Source of the DNA: Phanerochaete sordida
Taxonomy: Eukaryota; Basidiomycota; Agaricomycetes; Polyporales; Phanerochaetaceae
DNA length: 64,000 nt
Assembly (NCBI GenBank): GCA_019973155.2
Contig: BPQB01000003.1
Location: forward strand, 372,001-436,000
Direction: 5' to 3'
Positions 22,365-34,416 of this stretch are shown one piece after another; the first letter of the stretch is position 1; each line of letters opens with the position of its first letter. Position numbers and translations under genes: made by a program. The notes beneath the pieces are model-generated. The model was not told the origin of the DNA, searched no databases, and worked only from the letters and a program-made list of their open reading frames with translations.

Positions 22365-22818
22365 GGTGGTCACTGGGTGGGTGCGCTGCGGGCAGCGGGC
22401 AGGGTTGATGCCGGCGACATCGCGCAACAGCCCTCGGTGACGGAGGCTGGAGCGCGTCCGCTTGCCATCGCCGTTGGTCACAAACGCGGCGGACCCTGGC
22501 GCGGCACATCGAGCGCCCACCTCTGCGCGGCTCGCACAAATAAAGGCAAACAAATACCGCGGCGACCAGGACGGCGAGCAGACTACGAACAGAACCTTCA
22601 GCGAGACATGGAATATGCCAAGTGTCAGGTAATATAACAGTGTTCGTAAATTATGGCACAGAGAGAAAATGGAGTGCCACCGGTGGCTTTAAGTACAACA
22701 TCCCCTAGCAAATAGGAAGTAGAGACAGTGCCAGATCGCGTTTGGGTGCACAAAAAGAATGAGACGTCTAACGTGACCTTGAATCGATATATAGAACCGC
22801 GTCCTTGGACATATACCT
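22365..22818. promoter_or_regulatory. Intergenic, lipase upstream region
   Basis: 454 bp between the lipase start and the stop of membrane protein B, both minus strand. The lipase reading frame stays open to about 22553, so an alternative upstream Met there cannot be excluded, but the ACCACCATG context at 22364 is better. Confidence 0.4.
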
Positions 22819-24022
22819 CTAGTCCGCAGAATAGACTGGCGGTGCGTCCGCCGGAACAGAACTTGATTCAGAACCTGAAGGCTGACCGTGTTCGTCGAAG
22901 CGTACTCCCGAGTCCGCGTGCTGCACCCCACCCGCCTCGGGTACAGTCCGCAAGCCGGCCTCAAGAGCCTTTCTCTGCCCTGGCGTCAGTCCTGCAGCGT
23001 TAGGCGCGGCGTTCGTAACGGTGAGCAGCGTCGTAGTAGAGCGTGTGCCGCCGGACCACGCCGAAGACTGTTCCGAGCCGTCGACGCTGCTTGGCGGATA
23101 CGAGGCGTATTGCCCACCATAGGCAGATGGGGGCGCGGAAGGGGCTGTCAAGGTCGAGCCAGAGTACGCGGATGGCGCGTGCAGAGTCACCGGCAAGGGC
23201 TGTTGCGGATCGGGTGTTGGGAAAGGGGAGATCTCCTTCGCTTCTATGGCCGATACTATGAGTCTGGCCACAACATGGAAGGTGTGGTAGACGTACCTCC
23301 AGATAGCAACTCGCCTGCTGTCGCCGAGGGACCATAGAAGTATGGACCCTGCTTACGATGCCTCTTCCAGCACATCCACAGGATAGCGAGCGCGGCGATC
23401 ACAATGACCGCAACCCCTCCAACAACACCGCCCACAATAGCACCGACCGGGACGCTTGATTTCGACGACGCGCCGGAGGACGCCCCGCTCTGCAGAGGGT
23501 TGGCATACGCGGTCTGCACGACCTGCCCACCCGCGCTTGTCGCCCAACTCGATCCCTGCGACGCTCCATCCACGGCAATGACATCGAGGTAGACCGGAGC
23601 TCCCGTGTCTCCGCCCACGAAGATTTGCAATGAGTGCTGATCGGAAGACAGGACGGCAGACTTGTAGAACACGACGGCACTGCCGTTGGTGCTTGCAGGC
23701 GGGGTATACGACGACGGCGAGCTGTCGTCCAGGATGAAGAGCGCCTCTGGCGGCTTGTCCTGGTATAGGGTGAGGCATTGCACTGCGACCTGGGTGCCTG
23801 GCAGACGATGAGCTGAGGCGCATGACTTCAAAGACAAGAAACCGTACCCGTGAAGTTGAACGTCGCATACGACCCGTTGGTGCCCGAGTACGTCACCGTC
23901 GACCCATACGTCTCGAAGCTCTGCACCAAGTTGTCCGGCAGGTCCAGGACCTGCCAGTCGCCGTGGTACACGATCGCAGGGCTCGAGTCGTCGACCAGCA
24001 GGAAGGCCTCGTCGTTCGACAT
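22819..24022 (-). CDS. Single-pass membrane protein with N-terminal ectodomain (paralogue B)
   Basis: Exons 23848-24022, 23297-23797 and 22819-23243 give 366 residues. It shares the plan of the protein at 19033-20339: an opening VDDSSPAIVYHGDW, then ATFNFTGTQVAVQC, an ectodomain with NxS/T sites (NGSY, NFTG, NGSA), a Gly/Val transmembrane helix (AIVGGVVGGVAVIVIAALAI, then WKRHRKQ), and a Pro/Ser-rich tail ending PPVYSAD. Both tails also share an R-K-A/ALEAG-like block (QRKALEAG against QRKAAEAG) and HADSGVRFD against HSDSGYRFD. Intron positions correspond in both, so they are tandem-type paralogues, now separated by the lipase. Function is unknown; a surface sensor or adhesin-like role is only a guess. 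Confidence 0.83.
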
Positions 24023-25184
24023 GGCGCGGTGCAGAAGGAAACTTGGGCAACAAAAGGGAAAAATGTGGGCGACGTCGTTGCTCGCAGCACACATCTTGTA
24101 TGCGCGTTCGCGGACGTTGATGGACGTCGCCGTGTCGCTGATTCCATGCCATCAGCGAGTTTCACGCCTCCGACGCGGAGCACATACCTGACATGCGGGT
24201 TCCTAGCAACATGTCCCTACGCGAGGCGCGGAGGGCATCGGAAGCTGTGCGACGCGTTCGCGCACGCGGGTGGATCCCGACGCGTCGCCCCATCTCTCCT
24301 TCTGTGTTCCTTGGTTGCAGAGAGCAAGAGGTGCACGCCAGAGCTCGCCGCAGCGCGCACGCGACGGCCCCCCATGCGGACAGACAAAACGGCGAACGCT
24401 ACGCCAGGATGCTGTGCACATGGGCGCTGATGTGCAGCCCCTCTTGCCCGAGGGCTGACAGCAGGGTCGCAGATCGTGGCACCTATAACACCGTTTAGCA
24501 GCAGGACCGACGCCGAGCTTGGCCGTACGTACGATAGCGTTTGTTCTTCGACAGAGTGCATTCCTCACGATAATATTCCTGGGAGGGACTGCTGATGGAG
24601 TTCGAGTCCGTCGGTGATGACGGCCAACAACGGCGTGCGAGCTCGCAAGTTACCTATCCCTGCCCGTACACCAGCTCGCAGCCGAGCTATATGATTGCAT
24701 CGGATCCGATAAATACGCGTTCTTCGTTGATTGACGAGTGGGTCCGAGCATTTGAAAGCAAAGTCAGACTAGGAGGGTCGCTCCCGAGCGGCAACACGGA
24801 GCAAACATACCCAAACATCGACCGCTCCGAGACGCCTCTCGAAGGCGAAGCCCACAACGCGCGGGAGCCGTCGTCCCTCAGCGTCCAGAGAATAAAATAA
24901 TACGTTTCATGATCATATCGTAGATTACACACTTTAACGTGGCATAAACAGAGAACCGAGGACGAGCCAGATTATCTAGGATTTTCTACTGTGTCCATGA
25001 GGCTGAGAGCTAGGAAACGTGACTTCGTGAAGAAATGGGGTGAAAATGGATCGAAGGTTCGAGCGAAAACATGAGGGAAAATGAAGAATAAATAGAAGAA
25101 TAACAACTGTTCATTGGAGGTATAGGGGGAATAGGTACTCGAAGAAAGAAACGAATATTGTTCATATGACCAGAGTCCTTGATC
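24023..25184. other. Intergenic, 1.16 kb, no gene supported
   Basis: This holds the promoter of membrane protein B and the 3' region of the three-RRM gene (AT-rich from about 24880 to 25170). A 101-codon plus-strand frame at 24595-24900 exists, but nothing in it is recognisable and it has no splice or motif support. Confidence 0.45.
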
Positions 25185-28100
25185 TTAGGATACCGGGGCA
25201 TTCGGAGCCATCATAGAAGGATAGGAACCACTCGCCCTCATCTGCGCATGCTGTGGCTGTCCGGCAAAGTACTGATGCGGGACGGAGCCCATATGCGCGC
25301 GAGAAGGGCTGACGCCGTCCCCTGTCGGGCCGTACGATGCGTCCCTCGCGCTCGACGGACGCCGATCGAAGTGCGGCGGTGGGCTGCGGTGGGCTGGGTT
25401 GAAGCCGCTCCTGGGCACGCCGCGAAAGGGTTGGCCATATCCGGGGCTCGCGTCCACGGCAGACTGACACATGGACATGTGCTCTCGACCGAACCGCCTC
25501 GGACCGGCAGGGTGGAAGCCTCTCGGTGTGTTGCTGAGGTCTTGATGGGTAGCGTGAGCGGACAGTGCGCCTGGCGCCCCGACACCCCGGAACGACGTCG
25601 AAGCCGCCATACCAGTGATAGACGGAGCCGAGTGTAGAGGCAGCGGCGGCTGGGCGAAAGTAGTTGTCTGGGAATGTGAAGGCGGGAACCCATGAGGCGC
25701 CGTCATATAAGGTGCCGGCGCAGCGGGAGTCCATGGAGGGGCAGCATATTGACCTGGTGCAAACAGCGGCTGCTGAGACGGCCCTTGTGCTATGACAGTC
25801 GCATACGGGTAAGGGTAGCCTGGCATCTGGGGCGGTCCTTGCATGTATTGAGGCCAAGCCGTTGCAGGCGGTACTGTCTGCGGCGGAGGCTGTGGGACAG
25901 AGGCGCTGTGAGGTGGAGGAGTGCGCGTCGTGGTGGGGCTGGAAGCGGACATGTACTGGTTCAGGGCCTCGGGTGGGTACAAAGGGATGAGCTGATCGCC
26001 TTCGATGAAACCTGCCGGTCGTAACGGAGGCTGAGGCTGCGTCTGCGAATGGCTAGCTTCCGTCGGAGGAGGCACAACCGATTGCGGCGGGTATGGCTGG
26101 CCCGGCAAATTGGGCTAGTTGCTTGTCAGCATACTTCGAGATGAAAAGAACTCAAGGACGAACCCTGTATGTATAATTAGCCCACATATAGGGCGCCGCC
26201 GCGGCGTCCGTATTCGTAGGACCAAGTCGATAGCCAGCGGGCGGCGGATAGCCCATGTATCCAGCGTAATAAGGAGGCATGTGGTAGACGTACGGTGCAG
26301 ACGCATGCATCCACGGTTGAGGTGGCATCAGGGCGTGATGCATCGGCCCTACTGTCACGGGACCCGTGGACGACGGAGGTGACGAGACGGACTCCGATGT
26401 CGCGCTGGCGGGACGATCATGCGAATCATCTTGGCTCCGAGCCTGCTTCGCGGGGCTGCTCACACTTCCGGGTAGCGAACGCCCGAGCTCGTTGGCGGCG
26501 ATGGTCGGATACGTAGGCTGAGGAAGTGTCTCGTGCGTAGACAATTGCGGCAGCTCGCTCTGGAGCTGACGGTGCAGAGACTCCTGAAGCTGAGGGTTCG
26601 GCTGAACGCGAAGATCGTCGCTCAGCTGCGCTGAGTTGTCGAAGGGACGTCTGAAAGAACTTGGTCCGTACGCTTGTCGAGGGCGAGACTTCGAGAATTT
26701 CTGGGTGTGTCGTGGGGGGTATACCTCGCGGAGCCGAACGCGGATGGTGCGACCGTTGTAGGGTCTCATGTGCTTCAAAGCTGCATGAGCAGACATGCTT
26801 TGACCCGTGGGTTGAGACGTACCTCTGCAGCGACCGCGCTTTCGCTAGCAACGGTATCCGGATACTTGATGAAGGCGAATGCGCAATTCGAACCTGTGGC
26901 GAGCATGTTGAGCAGAAGTGGCATGATAGTAAAAAGGGATGACTTTACCTGGTTTATGGTGGAACTCCAGTTTCTCGATTTCTCCATACTTGCCGAAAGC
27001 CGCGCGTACCTTATTCTCAGTCCAAGGGTCGTGTCCCATGACGTCTAGGCCTCCCGCGAATATCCACAATGGATCGATCTCCTTGTCAAGGCGTTCGAAG
27101 CCTTGGCTCTCCTTCGAAGGTAGGCCGAAACTGCCGCCAGTGTAAGAGTTGGCCGCGGAGATGGCGGTTCTTCCGCTCAAAGGAGTGTGTGGGAAAGACA
27201 GTGTCGTTCCAGGCGTGATTGGTGTGATGGACGCAGTGCTAAATGCTGGCGTCATGGGCATGACGACTTCCTGCCCTTGATAGTCGTCGTGGTCTTCGTC
27301 GCGGCTTGAGACGCTTCCGACAGGACCCGGAGACATGAGCGTGTCGATAGGCGTAGGAGTGGACGGCTGGACGGACAACGACGAAGATGGAGACGTCGAC
27401 AACACAGAGTTATGGGAGAATGAGTCGGAATCATGCCTATGCATGTCTTGAAATGTCCACGACAGCGCCGGGGGCCGACTGCCTTTACCCCCATGCCGTC
27501 CGGCCCCCCTCTGGTGCAGCGGAGGAAACTCTGTCTCGGAAACGCTGGCGACGACAGTAGTGTCTTGGCCCTCTGAGTCGATCAGAGACTGACTAGCAGA
27601 GTGTGAAGGGGACGCAAGCAGGGCGAAGGGTGCATTAGCGGGGATGAAAGGGGTGGATTTCGGCGAAAGCGCGCTCTGGACACGAGAGGGCGAGCTGGGA
27701 ATCCTCAGTGTGGACATGATGGGGCTCAAACCAGCAGGGAGGAAACGCGGGAGCTCGCCGCCAGGTGCGAAGTGACTCCGAGAATGCGTGCGCGATCTCT
27801 GTCCCGAAATGAACCGGGGAGACGACGAAAGACTGGGACTGCCGAAGCGAGACTCCAGACCGGCGCCAGTATCAGGGTACGAGCGATGGGCCCATGTCAC
27901 GCTGAGGAAGGAAGCATTTCGATTCAGGGTCTGCGAAGCGCAGTAATTAGTACGCGACAGCTGTTTAAATGTTCACACTTACCATCTGTGCGTTCATGGC
28001 GTCGTCGCGGTGTTCCCATTTGATTTCCCAGATGTGCTCGTCCATGTCAGGATTACGCTGCCCTCCGTGAGGCCGCAGATTCGGACCATCGCCGGAGCCT

Positions 28101-29238
28101 ACGAGCACACACATGAGACAAGAATGCTGCGCAGAGCTCGGAGACCTCAAACCTTGGTCGTCTGATACGAACGGTCGGAAGTGCTCTACCGAGCCGAAGG
28201 CCTCTGCAATTTCGCGGAGAGCCTGCGAACTGTCGTCAGGCGTGGACTCGCACGAGACACCACAAAGCCTTACCGCTTCGTCAAATCGCAGCGGGGAGAG
28301 CAGAAGTCCCGAACCGCTCAAAGGATCTTCCGCGTTCGACGCTTCGTTGACGAGGCCTTGGCTCGCGATCTTCGAGTCGAAGTCGAGAGCCTCGGTGTCG
28401 AAGACGACAGAGTGATACCTGATGAATGGTAAGCAGATAAGTAGAACCGTGCTCACGCTGCCACTCACTTCGCGTTAGGCGCCTTGTAGATCCTCATAGC
28501 ATGAGGCAGACCTGAGTCTTGCGGACCGTCATCGTCAAAAGACGAGTCCATCCCTGAGTTGGGGTACGGTGTGCGCTCAGGGACACTGCGCATACTTCAG
28601 CTTGACTATATGCGCGCACGATTGGTGGGATGACGCACCGGTAGGAGACGAGCAACGTTCGGAAGGCTCGAGCGTGCTCGAAACGCAGATAGCGGCCAAG
28701 AAATGGGCGTTGATGAGCGGTGCTCAAGAGCTTCTCTAGTAGGCGAACAGCGGTGGACGAATTCTGGGCCAGAACGCTGCCTTAATATTGACGTCATGGA
28801 TGACTATATGCTGCGAATCTTACCTCGCACTGCGCGAAAGCGCAGGTGCCGCCTTTGGAGTCGCGGATGACCTTCACGCTCTTGATCTCGGGATGGTCGG
28901 AGAGATGGTCGGTTAGAAGGCGTGAGACCTCTGCGTAGTCTGTCGCAGTGGGGAGACTAGGCGAGTGTGAGAGCATACAGCGACAAGCAGGGCGCATATA
29001 CGCACCTTCCGATGAAGATGGAAGCATCTTGCGACGTGGTCTGAGACTTGGTAGGCGTAGCTGTGGGGCCCGGGTGAGCCGTGTCTCGGGCAGTTCTGGA
29101 GCTAGGGCTTGTGGGTGTAGAGCTGGCTGTGGTGTGGCCTTTTCGCTGGGCAGCTGGAGACGGCGGGGGCGTCGACAGCTTGAGGGTGTCGTAGCGTGTC
29201 CCCCACGCGCGGTCCCGCGTGGCTGGCTTGGCGGGCAT
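25185..29238 (-). CDS. Large RNA-binding protein with three RRM domains
   Basis: Eleven exons (29006-29238, 28824-28956, 28639-28763, 28469-28585, 28274-28418, 28153-28222, 27983-28098, 26949-27930, 26823-26893, 26164-26772, 25185-26114) sum to 1,176 residues. RRM1 starts SIFIGSLPTATDYAEV with GGTCAFAQCE as RNP1. RRM2 is formed around YHSVVFDTE, ALREIAEAFGSVEHF and IWEIKWEHRDDAM. RRM3 has LWIFAGGLDV (RNP2), CAFAFIKYP (RNP1) and NGRTIRVRLREV. Ser/Pro-rich linkers separate them, and the last 500 residues are Pro/Gln/Tyr-rich, typical of disordered, condensate-prone tails. The layout resembles fungal post-transcriptional regulators of the cell cycle and meiosis, but I cannot name the orthologue. 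The junction 26773-26822 uses a GAAG acceptor and is the weakest. Confidence 0.85.
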
Positions 29239-30723
29239 CTGACCGGTTATGTGCGAGCTGTGACGTAGCAGAAGAGGAAGAACAAGATGTGAGATGCAGG
29301 CCGATGGACTGGGGGATATGCGAGAGAGGTGAAGGGGATGATGGAGGGGAGGAGGAAAGGGCCTGGGGCGGACCCGTGGGGCGAAAAAGGTATATATTGA
29401 AGGCAATTTTCGTGGATGCTCGGGCGTCGCGTGGCGGGGACGATAGCCACATGTTACGGCGAGCAGGCTGAGAAGCGGCGGGGAAACTTTGAATGCTCCC
29501 CGTCGGGGCACATCAAATGACATGGCCGAATGACAGCAGCTGCGCTTTCCGCCATCTCTGCCGTCCGCCCCCACAGGGCCTGTCATCGATGCCCGCGCAG
29601 GTGCTCGTTCAGCGAGTGCGGCGCGGGCTTGCCCTCTGCCCAGCCGTAGCACTTGCTTGGGTGTGATGCACCAGACATCAGTATGCTGCACAGCCGCGGG
29701 CAGACGACGAGCACGGCCAACATACCCGCCGTTCGCTACTTCCGCTTGTGGAAAAATGAATTATTGGGCCGAGTCAGATGGTGAAGACCTGCCTTTCCGA
29801 GAAGACAGGACGCTTCTCCGCCACGATGCTACCAACCGCTCGATTCATGAGCGTCTCGATGCTTCTCCAGCAGCGCAACCCATACATAGGCAACAGATCG
29901 AGGCCCGGCCGAAATCCGGCACCGCCAGAAAAACACCCTAGAAATGCCAGCCCACGCAGGTACCGGAGTTAGACCCACTATCACAGACATCTAGCGAGAC
30001 TGCAGCATGTCATGAGCTAGTCCGCCACCCAGGGCGGGGCTGAGCGCGACCCTGCCGCAGGTACCGACTCTGCGAGATTAGCGGGGTCCTGATGACGCGG
30101 CGAAATCAGCAAAGATCTCCGAACAGAAATCGAAACCTAGACAAGCTCACTAACCACCCCAATTAGCGAAAAGACTAGGCTGTTCGCAGACGTGGGAAAC
30201 CGCGGAGCTGGACACCGGGCAGTCCTCCCGCGAAGGTCTTGCGCAGCCCCATTTACGTCGAGGGATCCCTGGAAGAACCACCAGCGACGAATTACGCCAA
30301 ATTTGACTTGCTCGCTTCCTCTCTCGCTGCAGTCACGGCTGCCGGCGCGATTCCAGTACCCTCGTACGCATGACAACAGGGGAGTACGCTGACTCAGAGC
30401 CCGCACAACGAGCGAGTTTCCGCCGCAGCAGGAGCCGTTGAGGTGGCCAGTTGCAGAGAAGATGAACGCACGAACCAGGATACACAGACGTCCACAAGCG
30501 GCGCGGAGCTTTCTCAAACTCGAGACCGCCGGCAAACCCCGTCTTTCTTGATTGGCGCCCATTACAAGCGCCGGAGCTCTTGGAGAGTCGCTAGACGCCT
30601 ACATTTGTGTTCTGAATCTCAGCCGCCTCGACCTCTTCACCTTGCACGTTCCTCGTCCCTCGGTCTCTCTCCCTACCTGTCCACCCCTGTAACACTAGAA
30701 CCTTTTCCTCATAATCACGCAAA
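29239..30723. other. Intergenic, 1.49 kb divergent region, no gene supported
   Basis: It separates the three-RRM gene (minus) and RPB6 (plus). It contains a purine-rich run at 29270-29370, likely the leader of the RRM gene read from the other strand. A 141-codon minus frame at 30137-30562 has no recognisable domain. The 90 bp before 30724 is pyrimidine-rich, fitting an RPB6 promoter. No tRNA was found. Confidence 0.45.
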
Positions 30724-31434
30724 ATGTCTGACGACGGATACGGTGGCGGCGGCGGCGGCGACGATTACGACTACGAGGGCGGTCCAGGGTGAGTCGCCAT
30801 CCTCTGCGCACCGGCGCACCCGCCTGCTCCATGCTCACCGCGCCCACACAGATATGGCGAGGAGACCCTAGTGCGTGCCCCTTCCTCCTCTGCGCGCCAG
30901 CGCCCCTAGCATGCATGCCGACCGATGCGCCTTGCACCGCAGGACGGGACGTACGACCTGCTCGCGGAGCAGGAGGGCGAGCAGAACGAAAACGGCGAGG
31001 CGGCAAACTACGAGTCCGCGAACGGCGCGCCGCAGGACGCCGAGATGGTCGACGGCGTCGCCGCGCACGAGCCCGGCGACGCAGAGCGGGCAGAGGTCGG
31101 CGCGGCGCGGCCAGGCCTCACGGGCGAGCGACAGCCGAACAAGGTCAGGGTGACCACGCCGTACCTCACCAAGTACGAGCGTGCACGAGTGTTGGGTACG
31201 CGGGCGTTGCAGATCAGGTGCGGCCACCCCAGAACTTTGCTAGCTGTGCTGTGTTGTGTTGACCTTCGGTGCAGCATGAATGCTCCCGTGCTGGTACCAC
31301 TCGACGGCGAGACTGACGCACTGCAAATTGCGATCAAGGAGCTGTCCCAGCGGAAAATCCCTCTCACTGTCCGTCGGTACCTTCCAGATGGCAGCTTCGA
31401 GGACTGGAGTGTGTCGGAGCTGATCACAGACTGA
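30724..31434 (+). CDS. RPB6: RNA polymerase I/II/III subunit Rpb6 (ABC23)
   Basis: Exons 30724-30788, 30852-30870, 30943-31217 and 31275-31434 encode 172 residues. Rpb6 is shared by all three nuclear polymerases and stabilises the clamp/foot and Rpb1 assembly. The conserved core is complete: [28 protein letters not shown], split in two by the last intron, then [24 protein letters not shown]. The N-terminus is acidic and Gly-rich (a GGGGGG run) as in other fungi. Exon 2 is a 19-nt micro-exon (YGEETL), flanked by introns of 63 and 72 nt. Skipping it would shift frame. Confidence 0.94.
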
Positions 31435-31657
31435 AGCACCTTCAAAACTACACCCCTTGCTTCTCCTCAGTGCTTTGTTCTGTACCTGCTTCGCTGCAAT
31501 GTCATGTCATTTTTCACGGACAAGTCTGCGACAAGAAACCGTCTGATCTGAATTAGACTATATAAGATAAAATAGAAATACATGGAGCAGCTGGTATCTC
31601 TCGACCGAGTTCGTCACAATCAAGAGAGTCAAAGAAACTGTCTATGAACAAGTCCTG

Positions 31658-33359
31658 TCATCTGACTTTCGTCCCTGCTCGAGTCCGTCGACTCTGAGTA
31701 ACGCCCTCGGTCTTCCCTCTCTGTCCCGAGGACGTTGCTTTAGGTCGTGACTGCGAACGAGCCTTCGCAACCCCACCCTTCGCCGCCGCGCCCGCCCTGC
31801 TCTTCGGCCTCGACCGCTCCTTCACATCAGGCCCCGATGTGAACACGTCCTCGACCTCCTCCTTTTTTGCCATCCGTGTGTTGGCGGCGTTTCCGAACAG
31901 GAGCCCCGTGGGGAGGTCGTCGAGGTCGAGGTCGCCCCTGACCCGGGAGGAAGCCCGCTTCTTCGCCGGGTTGCACTCGCCCTCGTCGTCCGAGCCATAG
32001 TGGCACGTCAGCGTGCGCCGCTTGCCGGGCGACGGCGGCGGCGAGTCCGGGAGCGGCGTGAGGCACGCGAGCGAGATCACGTCAGGCGGGATGTTCTCGT
32101 TGCGCTTCCCCTTCCCCTTCTGCCCCGCGCCGTTCAGCTCCTTCATCACCTTAAACGGGCCCCCGCTCGCCCCCGGCAGCCCGTCCAACCGCTGCTGCGT
32201 CTCCCAGTCCCCCGGCACCGCCTTCTTCCAGTCCTCCGCGACCTTCTCGACCCACCTGTCCGACTCGGCCTGCACCCAGACGTCGATGATGCCCTCCCAC
32301 TCCGCGCCCGGCGGTGTCTTGTTCACGAAGATGACCTTGCCCGCGTGCGACCTCGCCGACGACTTCTTCGGCGGGGGGTTGAGCGTCGTCACCTTCGGCG
32401 GGGCGGATTCGTGCACGGCCCGGGCGAACTCCTTCACGAGCTTCTTGAAGCCGTGCACCTTGAGCGACGTGCCCATGATGATGAGCATGTCAGGCCTGCG
32501 CGCGAGGTCCGCGCTCTGGATGACGCCGATGTCGTCGCCGAGGGGGTGCGGCTCGTCGTAGAGCACGATGGCCGGGCGCAGCGTCCCGACCTTGAGTGCG
32601 CGCGCGGCGCGTGCCTCCCGGGCCTTCGCTGGGAAACGGCTCGGTAAATGTAAGGCAGAATCGCGGCCGGCAGTGGGACTCACACCGGGAGGCGCATTCG
32701 ACGCAGTCCGGGGGGATCCCCTGGTTGAACAACTCGAGATACTCGGGCGTACATGGGAACTCGGCCGAGCAGAGCGTGCAACGCACGCGATGGATGTCGC
32801 CATGCAACTGGACGTTGCGGACGTCCTTGGCCCTCAGCTTGCCCTTGCCCTTCGCGTCAACAGCTGGCTCTTGGCTTGAGCTGCCGGCGAGGCCAACTTG
32901 CTCCTCGAAGCCATCGATGTTCTGCGTGTACGATCGGAGAAGTTTGCCTTTCGCGTCCAGGGTCTTAAGGAACTTGTGCGTCGGTGACGGGGAGGCGCGG
33001 TCTATTGACTGCTTGAGCTGAGATATAAATGTGTAAAATACGGCGGTGGATGTTGCGTCGCGGAAGAGAGAGGCGTCGAAGAGGTCGCGGCCTTTAAGAA
33101 CCACGTCGGGGTACTGCTGTTTTACGAGCGCATACAAGCCGTCGGAGGAGCGAAAATCCTGCCCGCTAGCATGAGGCAAATTCTCCGCGGCAACGTTGCT
33201 GGTCTATGAACTCACAGGGATACCGCACGAGCAAGATATTCCGGCACCCGTGACGACGACGATCTTCTTGCATTTCGCCACAGAAAGTGAAAGGTTCGTA
33301 AGGGCGCGTCGTGCCAAAGGTTCGGCCTGGGCGTTGTCTAAATCGAATTTCTCCAGCAT
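31658..33359 (-). CDS. NAD-dependent histone deacetylase, Hst3/Hst4-class sirtuin
   Basis: Exons 33216-33359, 32684-33158 and 31658-32628 encode 529 residues. Class I fungal Hst3/Hst4 remove H3K56 acetylation after S phase. The catalytic core shows VTGAGISCSCGIPDFRSSDG (NAD site, joined across intron 1), YTQNIDGFE, LHGDIHRVRC (catalytic His), the zinc pairs CTLC and CVEC, RPAIVLYDE and IIMGTSLKVHG. The SCSCGIP form and the long basic C-terminal extension (about 230 residues, Arg/Lys/Ser-rich, probably nuclear) suit Hst3/4 better than Sir2. The start at 33359 has an ACCATG context. The frame is open further upstream but has no other ATG in phase. Confidence 0.9.
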
Positions 33360-34416
33360 GGTAGAGTGGCCCAGCCGCGTCGCCGGGCTGGGATTGCGCG
33401 AGACACCAGATGTTGGAGGAAGAGAGCGAACAGGGGGAGGCAGACCGAAGCAAGCGCTGGGACCTCGCCCCAGACGTGCAGCGTCTAGTTCGACATGCAG
33501 GAAGGGACCCCAGGAACCTCCCGACGAAGCGGCACGTTCACGAGACCAATTCAGCACCCTCGGCACCAAATTACCGTACGGGGCCTCCGCTTGTGCGGCG
33601 TCCAGGCCGCGACATTCGAGTCTGAAATAATAACACGTATACTACTCGGCGCGTGAGCTCGAGAGTCAATCATGGCAGCCTATGCGCCTGTGTGATGCCA
33701 GCACAGGCCGCTGTACAGCCGGAGGCTGCTGGAATTCATATCAAGACGCCTCCCAAACCTGATGAGACTGTGATCTTTTGTTTCCCCTGGCGTCATCGGG
33801 CTCGCCACATCGTACCGCGCAGACACATTCCGCTGCCAGCCACTCTCGGAGAACGACAAGCTGACTCTCGCTCCGATTCGGGATGAACAGACAACCACTG
33901 TACGCGTTATCGTCGGCAGCCTCGTGGCCCGTTGCACGGGCTGTCAATTGCCATCCTAAGTACGCGCGCCCGAGGCATTGCCTGCGTGGAGGACTATCTG
34001 GGGTCCCGCGGTCAACCCGCCCTCGCCGACTCCTTCCGGCGCTTATGCACGCGTCGCGTCGCGGGCACATGACGTCAATGCGAGGCGCCGATGAACTTGC
34101 CAGCCTCAATTATGACACCCGTCTCCTCCAGATTCTGTGTGCATCCGCCCCCGAGGGCGAGCAGGATGGCAGACAGAGGACCTGCACCCGAGCAGCGGAT
34201 GGCGGAGTAGATGCCGACGCGCTAAACACTAGGGTCGCACCACATCCGAAAGCAAGTTTTCCGGGGCTCTTCCGCCTGTAGGCTACAGCGGTCGTACTGG
34301 AGAGCGGAATGAAATTTGAGACCGCACAAAAATCGCGGAAATTTGCTAAATAGTTTGAAGTCCATAGCTGACAAAACATGAGCCCACTAATCCAATCCAC
34401 TACGTACGAACCTGGT
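33360..34416. other. Intergenic, 1.06 kb, no gene supported
   Basis: It runs between the sirtuin start and the ISC1 stop. Plus-strand frames at 33653-33886 and 33883-34281 have no motif. An A-box-like TGGCGGAGTAG at about 34199 has no matching B box, so I do not call a tRNA. Confidence 0.4.

Noticed and set aside
20751..22553. A decayed lipase pseudogene.
   Set aside because: Fragments in several frames first suggested decay, but seven exons with standard splice sites keep phase throughout and all catalytic residues are present, so I call it an intact gene.
24595..24900. A 101-codon plus-strand frame.
   Set aside because: No recognisable sequence, no splice support and no suitable context.
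30137..30562. A 141-codon minus-strand gene or tRNA-like element between the three-RRM gene and RPB6.
   Set aside because: No domain. A search by eye for A and B boxes found no tRNA pair.
32000..32647. Plus-strand open frames over the sirtuin C-terminal exon.
   Set aside because: Shadow frames of a GC-rich exon; Arg/Leu-rich with no recognisable domain.
34196..34260. tRNA candidate with A-box-like TGGCGGAGTAG.
   Set aside because: No B box at the right distance and no acceptor-stem pairing.
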